From positions 1 to 6,463 of the forward strand of contig CAJKJS010000087.1 of NCBI GenBank assembly GCA_905200265.1: DNA of 6,463 nucleotides. The letters run 5' to 3'. Origin of the DNA: an uncultured Oscillospiraceae bacterium. Lineage in GTDB: Bacteria; Bacillota; Clostridia; Oscillospirales; Acutalibacteraceae. Below the pieces are notes generated by a model, which had not been told where the DNA came from, made no database searches, and saw nothing but the letters and a program-made list of their open reading frames with translations. Positions within the stretch are counted from its first letter, which is position 1; every line of letters starts with the position of its first letter. Of the stretch, positions 4,874 to 6,463 are shown piece after piece. The position numbers and the translations under genes were made by a program.

Positions 4874-6463
4874 ATGACACCGTTCCAGGAGAGAATCAAT
4901 CAAATCCTGGCCACCGATTTCTGCAAAACGGCAGAAACGGCTACGACAAAGGAACTGTATGCCGCAATTAGTAAGTCCGCCATGAGCGAACTTCGTACGA
5001 CCTGGACAAAAGAAAGACCCGAACGCATTGCCTGCTACCTGTCCGCCGAATTTTTGATGGGCCGGTTAGTATTCAGCAACCTGATGAATCTGGGGCTTTT
5101 AGAGCAGGCGGAAGAATACTGCACCCAGCATGGCCTGTCGCTTCGTTCTTTGGAAGAAATCGAAGACGATGCTTTAGGCAACGGCGGTCTGGGCCGTCTG
5201 GCTGCCTGCTTCCTGGACAGCGGCGCTTCGCTGGATCTCCCGCTTTATGGCTTTGGCATCCGGTACCGCTATGGTCTGTTCAAGCAGTACCTGGAAAATG
5301 GCTTCCAGCGGGAAGTCCCCGATGATTGGCTTCGCTTTGGCGACCCGTGGAGCGTACGGCGTGAAGAAGAAAAAGTGGCCATTCGCTTTAAAGATCAGTC
5401 TGTATGGGCTGTTCCCTATGATATGCCCATTATCGGCTACGGCGGAAAAACCATCAACACCCTGCGCCTGTGGCAGGCCGAAGCGACCGAAGGTATCGAT
5501 TTCGACCTGTTCAACAAGCAGGACTACAGCCGCAGCTTCCTGGCCAGCAACATGGCCGAAGCCATTTCCGACGTTTTGTATCCCAATGACGATACGGACG
5601 AAGGTAAAAAACTGCGCCTGAAACAGCAGTACTTCTTTGTGGCGGCTTCGCTGCATTCGCTGGTGAGCTGGTACCGTAAGCGCTGGGGCCATGATTTCTC
5701 CCATTTCGCCGGTTCCTATGCTGTACAGCTGAACGATACCCACCCCACGGTGGCTATCCCCGAACTGCTGCGCATCCTCATGGAAGAGGAACTCATGGAA
5801 TTTTCCGATGCTTTCGAAGTGGTCAAACGCGTATTCGCGTACACGAACCACACCGTTATGGCCGAAGCTCTGGAAAAATGGAATATCAGCCTGTTTAACG
5901 ATGTGATTCCGCAGGTTTACCCCTATGTGATCATGATCAACGACGCACTGCGCCGGGAACTGACCACCCGCGGCATTTCGAAAGAAGATCTGTCTTCGTA
6001 CGAAATCGTTTCGAGCGGTATGGTGCACATGGCCCGTATGGCCGTATATGCCAGCCATTCCACCAACGGCGTGGCCAAAATCCACACCGACATTCTGAAA
6101 GCCGACACGCTGAAAGAATGGTACGCGCTGTATCCGGAACGCTTCAACAATAAGACCAACGGGATCACCCAGCGTCGTTGGCTGGCCCTGTGCAACCCGG
6201 GCCTGTCGAAGTTCATCACCGACCGCATCGGTGACGGCTGGATCACCAACCTGGACGAGCTGAAAAAGCTGGAAGCCTGGCAGGAAGACAAAGATTCCTT
6301 GCAGGAACTGGTGGATATCAAACGGCGCAACAAAGAAGAACTGTGCCGCTATGTCCAGGAACACGAAGGCATTAAGCTTGACCCCAACTTTGTATTCGAT
6401 GTGCAGATTAAACGCCTGCATGAATACAAACGTCAGCTGCTCAACGCTTTCTCCATTCTGGAT
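4874..6463 (+). CDS. glgP: glycogen/maltodextrin phosphorylase (GT35), N-terminal 530 residues, runs off the window
   Basis: This cytoplasmic enzyme uses phosphate to cut alpha-1,4-glucans from the non-reducing end, giving glucose-1-phosphate. The reading frame is open without interruption from ATG 4874 to the last base, exactly 530 codons; bacterial family members are usually about 750-850 residues. AAGGAG (4861-4866) sits seven bases before the ATG. Recognisable family blocks are YLSAEFLMGR (55-64), LGNGGLGRLAACFLDS (101-116), VQLNDTHP (284-291), YTNHTV (323-328), KTNGITQRRW (427-436) and FDVQIKRLHEYKRQ (508-521). The last block includes the R/H/E/Y/K/R residues near the phosphate and cofactor site. 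The PLP-binding lysine lies in the missing C-terminal part and cannot be checked. The N-terminus is about 30 residues shorter before YLSAEF than in muscle phosphorylase, so the phosphorylation-site segment is absent, as is usual in bacteria. It could prefer glycogen or maltodextrin (GlgP versus MalP); that choice is less certain than the family. Confidence 0.94.
   Translation, partial: MTPFQERINQILATDFCKTAETATTKELYAAISKSAMSELRTTWTKERPERIACYLSAEFLMGRLVFSNLMNLGLLEQAEEYCTQHGLSLRSLEEIEDDALGNGGLGRLAACFLDSGASLDLPLYGFGIRYRYGLFKQYLENGFQREVPDDWLRFGDPWSVRREEEKVAIRFKDQSVWAVPYDMPIIGYGGKTINTLRLWQAEATEGIDFDLFNKQDYSRSFLASNMAEAISDVLYPNDDTDEGKKLRLKQQYFFVAASLHSLVSWYRKRWGHDFSHFAGSYAVQLNDTHPTVAIPELLRILMEEELMEFSDAFEVVKRVFAYTNHTVMAEALEKWNISLFNDVIPQVYPYVIMINDALRRELTTRGISKEDLSSYEIVSSGMVHMARMAVYASHSTNGVAKIHTDILKADTLKEWYALYPERFNNKTNGITQRRWLALCNPGLSKFITDRIGDGWITNLDELKKLEAWQEDKDSLQELVDIKRRNKEELCRYVQEHEGIKLDPNFVFDVQIKRLHEYKRQLLNAFSILD

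Noticed and set aside
5174..6421. 415-codon open frame on the - strand opposite glgP
   Set aside because: It lies wholly within glgP and shows the same antisense codon-bias effect. The + strand frame carries clear phosphorylase motifs throughout.
1..6463. Mobile elements, CRISPR repeats, tRNA or rRNA genes, or a defence or other novel gene cluster
   Set aside because: I looked for long repeats, transposase motifs, regularly spaced repeats and tRNA-like folds on both strands and found none. Nearly all the window is accounted for by five well-known housekeeping or metabolic families.

Overview
The window is an ordinary stretch of bacterial chromosome with five protein genes, all on the + strand. 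I see no mobile element, CRISPR array, tRNA, rRNA or phage gene. Standalone NfnA/NfnB subunits, a short single-domain MalQ and a GlgP without the eukaryotic-type N-terminal extension suggest an anaerobic, ferredoxin-using member of the Firmicutes. The moderately G+C-rich, CTG/GCC/CCC-heavy codon usage fits the Negativicutes (Acidaminococcus- or Megasphaera-like). That placement is a guess from general impression, not from a search.

Layout. (1) Positions 1-2420 hold a two-gene operon: a possible promoter fragment at the left edge, nfnA (71-913), nfnB (916-2343), and a strong intrinsic terminator at 2384-2416. Together the two proteins form the electron-bifurcating NADH-dependent reduced ferredoxin:NADP+ oxidoreductase. 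(2) Positions 2421-3111 hold a HAD-superfamily phosphatase-like gene whose ribosome site starts within about 10 bases of the terminator, so no separate promoter fits between them. (3) From 3179 to the right edge is a glycogen/maltodextrin breakdown unit. It has a near-consensus promoter (3179-3207), a perfect 17-base palindrome in the leader (3227-3243), malQ (3265-4749), an intercistronic region with two hairpins (4750-4873), and glgP (4874 to the window end, C-terminal part missing).

How the genes work together. NfnAB interconverts the NADH, NADPH and reduced ferredoxin pools and is mostly important for NADPH supply in fermenting anaerobes. MalQ reshuffles alpha-1,4-glucan chains and GlgP phosphorolyses them to glucose-1-phosphate, so these two act on the same substrates in the cytoplasm. 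The HAD protein lies between the two units. It may act on a sugar phosphate, but the sequence does not identify its substrate.

I did not find a novel system. The points most worth a second look are in the non-coding DNA: the leader palindrome before malQ, the long hairpin before glgP, and the terminator placed tightly against the HAD gene's ribosome site.
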